This document shows, piece by piece, positions 1 to 8,246 of a DNA stretch of 64,000 bases. The first letter of the stretch is position 1, and every line of letters begins with the position of its first letter. This stretch comes from RHLJ01 sp048058975 (GTDB lineage Bacteria; Bacteroidota; Rhodothermia; Balneolales; Balneolaceae), in the NCBI GenBank assembly GCA_048058975.1, contig JBLLNP010000010.1, positions 1-64,000 of the forward strand. Direction: 5' to 3'. The notes under the pieces are model-generated. The model was not told where the DNA came from and searched no databases. It saw only the letters and a list, made by a program, of their open reading frames with translations. The translations under genes and the position numbers were made by a program.

Positions 1-1
1 T

Positions 2-169
2 AATATGTACGATTATATCCGCTCTAACGATGTGCAGCTTGGGGGCTCTACTCTGTCCCCCGGAGAAATCCAGAATGTGCTAACCAACGTCCAGGGTGGT
101 ATCGGGTTATTCGGAGCAATGGCTTCAGATACCATTGATACATTTATCAAAAGGAATCCAAATTTCTAA
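2..169 (+). CDS. C-terminal end of a DUF4249-like lipoprotein (5' end outside window)
   Basis: An open frame enters from the left edge and stops at 167-169, giving 55 residues. The segment around TNVQGGIGLFGAM resembles the closing strand of DUF4249 proteins, Bacteroidota outer-membrane-associated lipoproteins often found near TonB receptors; that resemblance is from memory of the family. The N-terminus, with any lipobox, lies outside the window, so neither the family nor a partner receptor can be confirmed. It is followed 41 nt later by a DUF4159 gene on the same strand. It could be another Bacteroidota surface protein. Confidence 0.5.
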   Translation, partial: NMYDYIRSNDVQLGGSTLSPGEIQNVLTNVQGGIGLFGAMASDTIDTFIKRNPNF

Positions 170-210
170 ATTTGACAATTTTTAAATGGATGGATTGTTA
201 GATTAACAGT

Positions 211-879
211 ATGAAAATCATTCTGAAAATACTCCTGTTTTTACTAATAACTTCCTCCGCTCCTGTGGTTGCCCAACAAACAGGCTCCTTTGAAATCGCC
301 AGAGTAAAATATCGTGGCGGCGGAGATTGGTATAATGACCCCTCTGCACTAAAGAATCTGATTTCTTACACAAACCAAAATGTACCCATTTCCATCGATC
401 CGGATTATGAGGATGTAGCACTAGGCAGCTCAGAAATTCATTCCTACCCATTCCTGTTTTTAACAGGTCATGGGACCATTACCGCTAATAATACCGAAGT
501 TCGAAACCTTAAGACTTACCTGGAAAATGGAGGATTCCTATATGTAGATGATGATTATGGCCTAGACGAACATATCCGTGATTTACTGAGTCGGGTATTT
601 CCTGATGAAGAATTGCTGGAACTTCCATTTAACCATCCTATCTATAACCAGGTTTTCAATTTTCCAAACGGTCTTCCGAAAATACACGAACACGATAACG
701 AAAGTCCGAGAGGATTTGGACTCTTCCGAAATGGTAAACTGGTTGTGTACTACACATATGAGTCAAACTTAGGTGATGGTTGGGCTGATCCGGAAATCCA
801 CAACAATCCTGCAGAAGTAAGAGAGAACGCCATGAAAATGGGTGTCAACATTTTAGTGTATGCTTTGACTCGTATTTAG
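211..879 (+). CDS. DUF4159 domain secreted protein
   Basis: The protein has 222 residues. A signal peptide covers about residues 1-21 (hydrophobic core LLFLLITSSAPVV, then AQQ). The rest matches the DUF4159 family almost end to end: YRGGGDWYNDP near the start, the FLFLTGHG block, NGGFLYVDDDYG, FPDEELLELPFNHPIY, and the LVVYYTYESNLGDGWADPE and MGVNILVYAL ends. DUF4159 proteins are exported and in Bacteroidota are frequently linked to MoxR/DUF58 gene sets; their biochemical role is unknown and no such partners lie in this window. The full-length family domain is present and the start follows directly on a plausible signal peptide. Confidence 0.85.
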   Translation: MKIILKILLFLLITSSAPVVAQQTGSFEIARVKYRGGGDWYNDPSALKNLISYTNQNVPISIDPDYEDVALGSSEIHSYPFLFLTGHGTITANNTEVRNLKTYLENGGFLYVDDDYGLDEHIRDLLSRVFPDEELLELPFNHPIYNQVFNFPNGLPKIHEHDNESPRGFGLFRNGKLVVYYTYESNLGDGWADPEIHNNPAEVRENAMKMGVNILVYALTRI

Positions 880-917
880 TTTTTTGTCTATACTAAGCAA
901 AAGCTAACGGAGTACGT

Positions 918-1319
918 ATGATAACCCCCTATTTATTCTTTCCCGGAAACTGTGAAGACGCCCTGAATTTTTATCAAAGTGTATTTAAAGCAGAATTAGT
1001 CTCTATGCAGCGCTTTGGAGAGGCCAACATGCCCGTTGAAGAAGATTATAAAAAAGTGATGCACGCAGAACTCTCCTTTAATAATGCCTCGATTATGTTT
1101 TCTGACGGCGCACCTCACAAAGAAATCAACCCCGGTGATAATGTGCACCTGAATCTGAACTTTGATAATGAAACTAAAATGCGCCTAACCTGGGGTAAGC
1201 TTGTGGAAGGAGGTACTGTTCACATGGAGCTTCAGGACACATTCTGGGGTGCTATTTTCGGCCAACTCGAGGATAAGTTCGGCATCCGCTGGATGTTTAA
1301 TTATCAAAAAGAAGATTGA
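918..1319 (+). CDS. VOC superfamily (PhnB/YjdN-like) protein
   Basis: This 133-residue protein has the paired beta-alpha-beta-beta-beta layout of the PhnB-like branch of the vicinal oxygen chelate fold. It opens with PYLFFPGNCEDALNFYQSVF and later shows HAELSFNNASIMFSD and FWGAIFGQLEDKFGIRWMFN, all typical of this branch. Such proteins are cytoplasmic dimers; most have no proven reaction, and the label '3-demethylubiquinone methyltransferase' seen in databases is unlikely to be right. A GGAG ribosome-binding site lies just upstream of the ATG. The gene converges on dnaG and ends at a shared hairpin. Confidence 0.8.
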   Translation: MITPYLFFPGNCEDALNFYQSVFKAELVSMQRFGEANMPVEEDYKKVMHAELSFNNASIMFSDGAPHKEINPGDNVHLNLNFDNETKMRLTWGKLVEGGTVHMELQDTFWGAIFGQLEDKFGIRWMFNYQKED

Positions 1320-1330
1320 TAAGTGAGAGT

Positions 1331-1370
1331 TGAAAGTTGATGGTTTTTGTAAAGAATTCATCAACTTTCA
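1331..1370. terminator. Hairpin between VOC gene and dnaG, built from ~7-nt words
   Basis: A perfect 12-bp inverted repeat (TGAAAGTTGATG at 1331-1342, CATCAACTTTCA at 1359-1370) with a 16-nt loop lies between two convergent genes, 6 nt before the dnaG stop. Both arms continue outward as imperfect heptamer words (GTTGAAA, GTTGATG). The position fits a bidirectional terminator, but the right arm lacks a strong U-tract, so that role is inferred. Confidence 0.5.
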
Positions 1371-1375
1371 CTTTA

Positions 1376-3400
1376 TCAACTATCACCTTTCATTTTATAC
1401 TCAAACACTTTCTCATTCACGATATTTTCAGAGGTACCTTCGGGATCGGGATAAAAATCATCAGAATCCATTTTCTCACGAAGGGTTATTTTTGACTGAA
1501 CATCGGCCTGTACTTCCGTGATTTTTCTCTTCTCTCCATCGGTAGCCGTTTTATATTTTTCTGAAAGCTCTGTAAGCTTATGCTTAAAAAAATTCAGCTC
1601 CAACGTTTTAATGGTGCTCTTTGCCGTTCGGTATGGATTTTTGTCTTTTTCGTACTTCAATCCAACCTTTTCGTGATGGCGCTCACTTGCCGTATGTTGT
1701 TCCAGAAGAACATCCCCTAGTAACCTGGGAAACGGATCCGGCTTACCGGAATAAAATTCAACTGAGATTTCTTCTCCTGCCTTATAACGTTCTACCACAT
1801 TATTATAAAACATTCGGAGTTCTTCATCTTCAATTAACCTATCGTTAGTGAGAGAGCAGATATATTTCACCATGTCCTTACCGTAGGTGATCATCAACCG
1901 AATAAGCTCTTTTTCGTAGTGGGGTTTCTTTTTTGAGGCTTGAGGCTTGAGGTTTGAGGATTGAGGTATCCCTTTAAACTGTTCCTCAATAGGGAGTTCA
2001 CCTTCGCTCGGTGGTCCTTGGTCTATGGTCTCCTTATTCTGCCTGAATTGCTCTCTTCTTTTTGAGCGTTGTTCTTCACGCTTCTTTTCTGAAAGAACCC
2101 GTTCCAGTTCTTCAAACAATTCCCTGTCTGTTCCCTTTCTGTATTTTTGAGTTTTTTGATGCAGATGCTGCACATAAACCTGTCTTTGAATAGACTCCTG
2201 AATACTCGCAATAGCTTCAAGAATCTCCGTAATCACTTTACTTTGTTGAGCTGGATTCTCCATTCTTCCCTCTTCCTCAGCCTTCATGATCAGGAAATCT
2301 ACAAAATCAGACGCTTCATCTTTTTTTAGTTGAAGAAATGACTCTTTCCCAAATTGTTTTACAAAAGAATCAGGGTCTTCCCCATCAGGAAGCTCTAGTA
2401 ACTGTACTTCCATACCTTCAGCCAAAGCTATATCAATTCCTCGTTTCATAGCATTCTGTCCGGCATTATCCGCATCATAGATCATCACGATCCGATCACC
2501 ATAACGATGCAGAATCTTCATCTGACCTGTCGTAAGAGCAGTCCCCGAACTTGCAACCACGTTTGAAATTCCGTGCTGATTGAGCGTGATTACATCTGTG
2601 TAGCCTTCCACCAAAATCACCTCTTTGTGCTTACGGATTTCGTTCTTAGCGAAGTTCACACCATACACTACTTCACTCTTATTATACACTTTGGTTTGAG
2701 CTGAATTTATGTACTTCGCCGTTTTTTCATTTCCTAAAACCCTACCAGCAAAGGCAATTACTTTGTTGGTAGGACTAAAAATCGGGAACATCAATCGTCC
2801 CCTGAAAGTATCGTAAAACCCTTCTCCCCTTTGGCTAGGCTTGATCAAATCGGCTTCTGCAAGATATTGCTCATCAATACCTGCATTCTTTGCAGCCCGC
2901 CATAAATCATCCCCTCCGGATGGGGCATATCCTAGTCCAAAACTCTTAATCACTTCCATTGGATATCCGCGCTTCTCAAGATAATCCATCGCTTTCTTCG
3001 CATCCGGGTTTTCGATTAGGTTCCGGTAGAAATAAACTCCGGCAAACTTTAATGCGTGATAAATTCCTTCCTTTAGTTGATGATGCTCCCCTTGCTCCTG
3101 TGTTTGCTCTTCTTCCGGAATAAAAACTCCATACCGATCTGCTAATTGTTTGATGGCTTCTGTAAATCCAATCCCATCCTGATCCATCACAAATTTAAAC
3201 ACATCGCCCGACTCTCCACATCCAAAACACTTAAAAATCCCGAGTCTTGGCGTTACATGAAAGGAAGGTGTTTTTTCATTATGATACGGACACAATCCTG
3301 TAAAACCGCTGCCTGAGCGCTTCAATTTCACATAATCTGAGATAACCTCCACAATATCTGCGGCATCCCGGACTTCTTCTTTTTTTGCGTCTGAAATCAT
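1376..3400 (-). CDS. dnaG: DNA primase
   Basis: DnaG makes the RNA primers for chromosomal replication. I chose the ATG at 3400 (674 residues), because the family begins with ISDAKKEEVRD-like sequence and the 11 residues upstream of it are atypical. The CHC2 zinc finger uses C37, H40, C58 and C61 (CPYH, CFGC). The catalytic core follows, with the TOPRIM motif ILVEGYTDVI near residue 263 and the metal-binding MIYDADNAGQ near residue 305. The C-terminal DnaB-interacting region is preceded by a charged linker (about 430-500) rich in E, K and R. Within that linker, about residues 478-489, the residues are encoded by a five-unit heptanucleotide repeat, so the linker has probably grown by slippage or insertion. 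The gene stands alone, divergent from sucD. Confidence 0.97.
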   Translation of the reverse strand: MISDAKKEEVRDAADIVEVISDYVKLKRSGSGFTGLCPYHNEKTPSFHVTPRLGIFKCFGCGESGDVFKFVMDQDGIGFTEAIKQLADRYGVFIPEEEQTQEQGEHHQLKEGIYHALKFAGVYFYRNLIENPDAKKAMDYLEKRGYPMEVIKSFGLGYAPSGGDDLWRAAKNAGIDEQYLAEADLIKPSQRGEGFYDTFRGRLMFPIFSPTNKVIAFAGRVLGNEKTAKYINSAQTKVYNKSEVVYGVNFAKNEIRKHKEVILVEGYTDVITLNQHGISNVVASSGTALTTGQMKILHRYGDRIVMIYDADNAGQNAMKRGIDIALAEGMEVQLLELPDGEDPDSFVKQFGKESFLQLKKDEASDFVDFLIMKAEEEGRMENPAQQSKVITEILEAIASIQESIQRQVYVQHLHQKTQKYRKGTDRELFEELERVLSEKKREEQRSKRREQFRQNKETIDQGPPSEGELPIEEQFKGIPQSSNLKPQASKKKPHYEKELIRLMITYGKDMVKYICSLTNDRLIEDEELRMFYNNVVERYKAGEEISVEFYSGKPDPFPRLLGDVLLEQHTASERHHEKVGLKYEKDKNPYRTAKSTIKTLELNFFKHKLTELSEKYKTATDGEKRKITEVQADVQSKITLREKMDSDDFYPDPEGTSENIVNEKVFEYKMKGDS
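1933..1967. repeat. Heptanucleotide tandem repeat (TTGAGGN)x5 inside dnaG
   Basis: Five consecutive TTGAGGN units occur on the plus strand. On the coding strand they read CCTCAA-based words giving Pro/Gln/Ser/Leu/Lys-rich residues in the primase linker. A further CCTCAAT at 1984-1990 is the inverse complement of one unit. The unit length is not a multiple of three, so loss or gain of a single unit would frameshift an essential gene. Confidence 0.85.
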
Positions 3401-3425
3401 AGTTTGATTATAGGCACAAAGGGAG

Positions 3426-3461
3426 AAAGGCACAAAGGAAACTGTGCCACTTTGTGCCTTT
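3426..3461. repeat. 12-bp inverted repeat in the dnaG-sucD divergent region
   Basis: AAAGGCACAAAG (3426-3437) and its exact complement (3450-3461) flank a 12-nt loop. The left arm word GGCACAAA also occurs at about 3413-3420, so the array has an 8-nt period. It lies in the divergent promoter region between dnaG and sucD, which is an odd place for a terminator. It may instead be an operator, a dispersed repeat, or the 3' end of something unrecognised. Confidence 0.5.
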
Positions 3462-3532
3462 TCTTCTTAGCTACTTTCATTCATAGCCCTTATATTCCCA
3501 CCCGCTAAATCAAGAATTTTAAAACACAGATA

Positions 3533-4408
3533 ATGAGCGTATTAGTTGGAAAGGATACCCGCCTGATAGTACAAGGCTTTACCGGTAGTGAAGGAAGTTT
3601 CCACGCCGGACAAATGATAGAATATGGAACCAATGTAGTAGGCGGAGTTACTCCTGGCAAAGGTGGCCAAAAACATTTGGATCGACCTGTTTTTAACACG
3701 GTTGCAGACTCTGTAGAAAAAGAAGGTGCTAATACCTCCGTTATTTTTGTACCCCCTGCCTTTGCAGCTGATGCAATTACTGAAGCAGCTTTTGCCGGAA
3801 TTAAAGTGATTATTTGTATCACAGAAGGTATTCCTGTAAAAGATATGATTGTAGCAAAGCAAATTTGTAAGAGCCGCGGCGCTACACTTGTAGGGCCTAA
3901 TTGCCCTGGTGTTATAACTCCTGGGGAAGCTAAAATTGGTATTATGCCTGGCAACATTTTCTCACCGGGAACTGTCGGTTTAATCTCTCGTTCAGGAACT
4001 CTTACCTACGAAGCAGTTGATCAACTTACCAAAGTGGGATTAGGACAAAGCACAGCAATCGGAATTGGAGGAGATCCTGTGATAGGAACTACCCACCTTG
4101 ATGCGGTGAAATTATTTCAGGATGACCCTGATACAGAATCGATCGTTTTGATTGGCGAGATCGGTGGCTCTGCTGAAGAAGAAGCTGCGGCATACATTAA
4201 AGAACATGTTACTAAACCAGTGGTTGCATTTATTGCAGGTTCTACAGCACCTCCGGGCCGACGTATGGGGCACGCAGGTGCAATTATCTCTGGTGGACAG
4301 GGAACAGCGCAAGCTAAAAAAGCAGCTTTGGCTGATGCTGGAATTACCGTAGTGGAAAGCCCCGCTGATATCGGGATAACTCTTAAAGAAGTTCTGCAAG
4401 CAGTCTAA
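3533..4408 (+). CDS. sucD: Succinyl-CoA synthetase alpha subunit
   Basis: With SucC, this subunit interconverts succinyl-CoA and succinate with nucleotide phosphorylation in the TCA cycle. The 291 residues are full length. The N-terminal CoA-binding Rossmann fold includes VQGFTGSEGSFHA. The ligase domain contains VGPNCPGVI, GIGGDPVIGT and the phosphohistidine loop GRRMGHAGAII (about residues 244-254). No sucC adjoins it, which is usual in many Bacteroidota-related genomes where the two subunits are encoded apart. It ends at a strong terminator shared with the convergent glgC. Confidence 0.96.
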   Translation: MSVLVGKDTRLIVQGFTGSEGSFHAGQMIEYGTNVVGGVTPGKGGQKHLDRPVFNTVADSVEKEGANTSVIFVPPAFAADAITEAAFAGIKVIICITEGIPVKDMIVAKQICKSRGATLVGPNCPGVITPGEAKIGIMPGNIFSPGTVGLISRSGTLTYEAVDQLTKVGLGQSTAIGIGGDPVIGTTHLDAVKLFQDDPDTESIVLIGEIGGSAEEEAAAYIKEHVTKPVVAFIAGSTAPPGRRMGHAGAIISGGQGTAQAKKAALADAGITVVESPADIGITLKEVLQAV

Positions 4409-4432
4409 TACTTCTTCTCTATTAAGTATTTC

Positions 4433-4462
4433 AAAGCCTTCTTCACACTTGAAGAAGGCTTT
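4433..4462. terminator. Intrinsic terminator between sucD and glgC
   Basis: A 12-bp stem, AAAGCCTTCTTC (4433-4444) with GAAGAAGGCTTT (4451-4462), has a 6-nt loop and is followed by a T-run to about 4466. It serves sucD directly. It sits just after the glgC stop too, so it may act on both convergent transcripts. Confidence 0.9.
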
Positions 4463-4468
4463 TTTTAT

Positions 4469-5740
4469 TTAGATAATCGTCCCATCCGGTACGGTAACTC
4501 CTTTTCTAACTATTGCAATCCCATCTCGCATAAAATGGTACTTATGATCCCCATCAGGAATATGAGCTCCCCCAACAATTCGCACATCATTTCCGATAGA
4601 TACATTTTTATCAATAATACAATTGCTTAGATAGCACCTTTGACCAAGACCCATTGCAGGTTTATCGGGAGAAGCATTATCAATATACTCTCGGCTTTGG
4701 AAATGGTCGTTACCCATAATTATGGAGTTTTCAATCGTAGTTCCTTTACCTATCCTCGATCGAATCCCAATAACAGAACGAACGATTCGACTCGCCTCAA
4801 CAATACAACCTTCTGCCATTAAACAATGCTCCATGGTTGTACCCATAATTTTTGATGCTGGAAGTAGCCGGGCTCGGGTATAAATAAAATTATCGTTGTC
4901 ATACAAGTTGAATTCGGGTATTGTATCAGCCAGTGCCAGATTCGCATCAAAGAAAGCTTTAATGGTTCCGATATCTTCCCAGTAGCCACCAAATTCATAG
5001 CTACTAACTCGCATTCCTTCATTCAGAGTTTTAGGAATAATCTCCTTTCCAAAATCGGTAGCATCAGGATTATCATCAAAAAGCTTAATGAGTGCTTCTC
5101 TGTTAAAAATATAAATCCCCATTGATGCAAGGTAATACTTCCCCTGAGAGGCGTAAGGTTCCGAAACATTTGATTTCCATTTCTGAAGTTCTTCTAAATC
5201 CGGCTTTTCCACAAAGCTATCGATCATGCCCTCTTTATTGGTCTTCATGATGCCAAATCCGGTAGCATCTTCATCTATTACAGGGATGGTTGCAACAGTT
5301 AAGTCTGATTTATTTTCTTTATGGCGTTCGAGCATTTTCCGATAATCCATCTGGTACAACTGATCACCGGAAAGGATCAATACATGCTCGTAATCATGAT
5401 TTTCCATGTGATGGATAGATTGCCGAACCGCATCTGCTGTTCCCTGAAACCACTCATTATTATCCGCAGTCTGCTCAGCGGCAAGGATGTCCACAAACCC
5501 ACTGCTGAATGCATCGAAGTTATAAGTGTTCTTGATATGGCGGTTTAAAGATGCAGAATTGAACTGGGTAAGTACATAAATCCGACGAATATCGGAATTC
5601 AAACAATTTGAAATCGGAATATCGACTAACCGATATTTACCACCTACGGGAACTGCAGGTTTCGACCTGTGGTCTGTTAACGGGAACAATCTTGTTCCTC
5701 TTCCTCCTCCTAATATAATGGCTATTACTGAACTCTTCAT
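4469..5740 (-). CDS. glgC: Glucose-1-phosphate adenylyltransferase (ADP-glucose pyrophosphorylase)
   Basis: GlgC makes ADP-glucose from ATP and glucose-1-phosphate, the committed step of bacterial glycogen synthesis. The 423 residues are a normal length. The nucleotidyltransferase domain starts with ILGGGRGTRLFPLT and SKPAVPVGGKYRLVDIPISN; the sugar-phosphate region contains GTADAVRQ and FVEKP; the C-terminal left-handed beta-helix carries the hexapeptide-like repeats. The start codon abuts the stop of glgA with no spacer, so the two are surely co-transcribed, glgA first. Confidence 0.96.
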   Translation of the reverse strand: MKSSVIAIILGGGRGTRLFPLTDHRSKPAVPVGGKYRLVDIPISNCLNSDIRRIYVLTQFNSASLNRHIKNTYNFDAFSSGFVDILAAEQTADNNEWFQGTADAVRQSIHHMENHDYEHVLILSGDQLYQMDYRKMLERHKENKSDLTVATIPVIDEDATGFGIMKTNKEGMIDSFVEKPDLEELQKWKSNVSEPYASQGKYYLASMGIYIFNREALIKLFDDNPDATDFGKEIIPKTLNEGMRVSSYEFGGYWEDIGTIKAFFDANLALADTIPEFNLYDNDNFIYTRARLLPASKIMGTTMEHCLMAEGCIVEASRIVRSVIGIRSRIGKGTTIENSIIMGNDHFQSREYIDNASPDKPAMGLGQRCYLSNCIIDKNVSIGNDVRIVGGAHIPDGDHKYHFMRDGIAIVRKGVTVPDGTII

Positions 5741-7186
5741 TTATGTACTCTGCAGTTTTAATTGGTTATACAGGTTAATATACTCTTTTGCCGATTTATC
5801 CCATGAAAAATCGAGCCCGACAATCCTTCGAACTACTTCGGCATGTTTTTTAGAATCGGCGAATAAATCAATGGCACGATTAATAGCTTGTTCGGCCTCA
5901 TGTAGATTAAAATTCTGGAACTGAATTCCGTACCCATCTTCTTCCTCTAAATCAATGACCGTATCCTTCAATCCGCCAACAGCACGTACTATTGGAACCG
6001 TTCCGTACCGCATAGAATACATTTGATTAAGTCCACAAGGTTCTACTCGGGAAGGCATAAGAATGAAATCCGAACCTGCATAAATTTCATGAGCAAGTTT
6101 TTCGTTGTATTCAAGCGTAGCATCAAAATAACCTACATGATCGTTTTCCATTCGTGTAAAAATTTCATGGAGACCGGGATCTCCAGTTCCTAAAAGAACA
6201 AAATTTACCTCCCGCTTGCTATGCATGAACTTTGAAATCAAATCAGGTAGTAAATCTGCTCCTTTTTCCCTTACAAGTCTGCCAATAAACGCAATGGTGG
6301 GCACATCGGGATTTAACCCAAACTGAGCACAGATTTTTTCCTTGTTCTTACGCTTACCGCCTTTTACACCTCTTTTGGTGTATTTAATGTCCAGCAATGG
6401 ATCGGTTGCAGGATCCCAGACTTCTGCGTCCATCCCATTTACAATCCCAACCGATTTCGCTTTTTCCTGAGCAAACAGCAATTCCAGTCCATTGCTGTTT
6501 GTACTTAACTCGTTCATGTAGCTTTGGGAAACGGTTGAAATCTTCCATGCACATTTCAAAGCTGAACCAAGTGAATTTAACCGACCATCCCAATCCAGCA
6601 ACCCTATTTTTGAATGATCGAAATCAGGAAGCATGTGATATCTTTCCAATGCATGCTGCCCATGATATTCAGCATTATGAACAGTGATAATTGTCGGAAT
6701 CTCTGCTAAACTATTATAGCGGTAACAGTTTGAAACCATGAATGGAACCAAGCCTGTGTGGTGGTCGTGACAATGAAGGATATCCGGTTTTTCTTTTCGG
6801 TGAAGTATCCATTCCAGAGCAGCGATTTGAAAGCTCAGGAACCGCTCGAATTCATCCCAATATCCATGACCTGACCAAGGGTCGATATACACACCCGGTC
6901 GGTCTAATCTCCCCGGCACGTCAACCAAATACAATGGAAATCCAAGAGGATCATCCACTACCTTTAATATTCTGAATGCAAAATATTCGTTTCCTAACCT
7001 TGCATCACTCTCCCAAATAGGTTCATACTCCTGGGATTCCAGCCAATTTGTTTTGTATTTGGGTAAAATCACTTCGCATGATTCACCCAGATTATTCAAA
7101 TATTTAGGCAATGCGCCTACTACATCTCCCAAACCTCCCGCTTTAGCAGCAGGGTAACATTCAGCACTTAAATGTGTAATATGCAT
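5741..7186 (-). CDS. glgA: Glycogen/starch synthase
   Basis: GlgA is the GT5 glucosyltransferase that extends alpha-1,4-glucan from ADP-glucose. The 481 residues begin with the GT5 N-terminal domain, including the ADP-glucose-binding loop KAGGLGDVVGALPK at about residues 15-28. The GT-B C-terminal domain has FIGRLVREKGADLL and the E-x7-E-type region PSRVEPCGLNQMYSMRYG, then PIVRAVGGLKDTV. It is the first gene of the two-gene operon with glgC. A TAATTTTG element at 7224-7231 could be its Bacteroidota-type -7 box. No branching enzyme or phosphorylase is in the window. Confidence 0.96.
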   Translation of the reverse strand: MHITHLSAECYPAAKAGGLGDVVGALPKYLNNLGESCEVILPKYKTNWLESQEYEPIWESDARLGNEYFAFRILKVVDDPLGFPLYLVDVPGRLDRPGVYIDPWSGHGYWDEFERFLSFQIAALEWILHRKEKPDILHCHDHHTGLVPFMVSNCYRYNSLAEIPTIITVHNAEYHGQHALERYHMLPDFDHSKIGLLDWDGRLNSLGSALKCAWKISTVSQSYMNELSTNSNGLELLFAQEKAKSVGIVNGMDAEVWDPATDPLLDIKYTKRGVKGGKRKNKEKICAQFGLNPDVPTIAFIGRLVREKGADLLPDLISKFMHSKREVNFVLLGTGDPGLHEIFTRMENDHVGYFDATLEYNEKLAHEIYAGSDFILMPSRVEPCGLNQMYSMRYGTVPIVRAVGGLKDTVIDLEEEDGYGIQFQNFNLHEAEQAINRAIDLFADSKKHAEVVRRIVGLDFSWDKSAKEYINLYNQLKLQST

Positions 7187-7223
7187 GTACGTTTAAAAAA
7201 AATTATTCAGTTTGTAATAACTC

Positions 7224-7231
7224 CAAAATTA
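7224..7231 (-). promoter_or_regulatory. Candidate -7 element for the glgA-glgC operon
   Basis: On the minus strand the sequence reads TAATTTTG, matching the TAnnTTTG -7 consensus of Bacteroidota promoters, 38 nt upstream of the glgA ATG. A convincing -33 element at the usual spacing was not found, so this is a candidate only. Confidence 0.35.
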
Positions 7232-7326
7232 TTACGACAGATAAGAAAAGTTTAAGCTTCTTACAAAACTTAAAATCAGTTTCTATAAAATTTTATCTTA
7301 GCTTAAAATTAAAATAAAAAAGTAGT

Positions 7327-8244
7327 ATGGTCATCATCAAAGTAGAGAACGTTACTAAATCATTCGGTAGCAATACCGCAGTGAACGATGTGAGTTTTAA
7401 TGTTGAAAAAGGTCGGATTTTTGGATTATTGGGTCCTAACGGAGCTGGTAAAACAACCACCATCCGAATGATCAATCATATACTCGCTCCCGATTCAGGA
7501 CAAATTACCATTAATGGGCATGTAGCCAGTCCGTTAACACAAAAAATGATCGGATACATGCCCGAAGAACGCGGCCTGTATAAGAAAATGAAAGTTGGGG
7601 AGCAGTTGCTTTATCTAACCCAACTTAAAGGCATGAAAACATCTGATGCTAAAAAAGCGATCGACTTTTGGCTTGAGCGTTTTGAAGCTTCAGACTGGAA
7701 AAAGAAAGAGCTTGGAGAACTTTCGAAAGGGATGTCTCAAAAAATCCAGTTTATCGCTACCATCGCCCACGATCCGGATATCTATATTTTTGATGAGCCT
7801 TTTTCTGGTCTTGATCCTATAAACAGCGAAACGCTGAAAGAGGTAATTATAGATCTTAAAGAGCAGGGCAAAACCATTCTTTTTTCTACGCACAGAATGG
7901 AACAGGTTGAGCAAATGTGCGATGATATTTGCCTATTCAACAAAGGAAAGGCCGTATTACAGGGCAATCTTCGGGATGTAAAAGCCTCTTACGGTGAGAA
8001 CACCATCAACCTGGAATTTGATGGAGATGGTTCTTTTCTGGATAAACTTGAAGATGTACGAATAAACAACCGGTCAACTAACTTCGCGGAAATACGAGTG
8101 CTAAACGGACAATCGATGCAGGACATTCTTAAACTGGCAATAGAATATGCTGAAATTCATAAATTTGAACGCGTTCAGCCTTCCCTTAACGAGATTTTCA
8201 TCTCCACGGTTGGAGAAGATAACATCAAAAACGAGGAGGCTTAA
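7327..8244 (+). CDS. ABC exporter ATP-binding protein (NatA-like)
   Basis: This 305-residue ABC ATPase has Walker A GPNGAGKTT near residues 36-44, a signature written as LSKGMSQKIQ (a variant of LSGGQ common in NatA/YhaQ-like exporters), Walker B IYIFDEPFSGLDP, and the switch histidine in FSTHRM. A C-terminal accessory domain of about 80 residues follows, as in ABC-2-type export ATPases. The permease gene begins 2 nt after its stop, so they form one unit. The substrate is unknown: Na+ (NatAB), drugs or lipids have all been assigned to relatives. Confidence 0.88.
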   Translation: MVIIKVENVTKSFGSNTAVNDVSFNVEKGRIFGLLGPNGAGKTTTIRMINHILAPDSGQITINGHVASPLTQKMIGYMPEERGLYKKMKVGEQLLYLTQLKGMKTSDAKKAIDFWLERFEASDWKKKELGELSKGMSQKIQFIATIAHDPDIYIFDEPFSGLDPINSETLKEVIIDLKEQGKTILFSTHRMEQVEQMCDDICLFNKGKAVLQGNLRDVKASYGENTINLEFDGDGSFLDKLEDVRINNRSTNFAEIRVLNGQSMQDILKLAIEYAEIHKFERVQPSLNEIFISTVGEDNIKNEEA

Positions 8245-8246
8245 TT

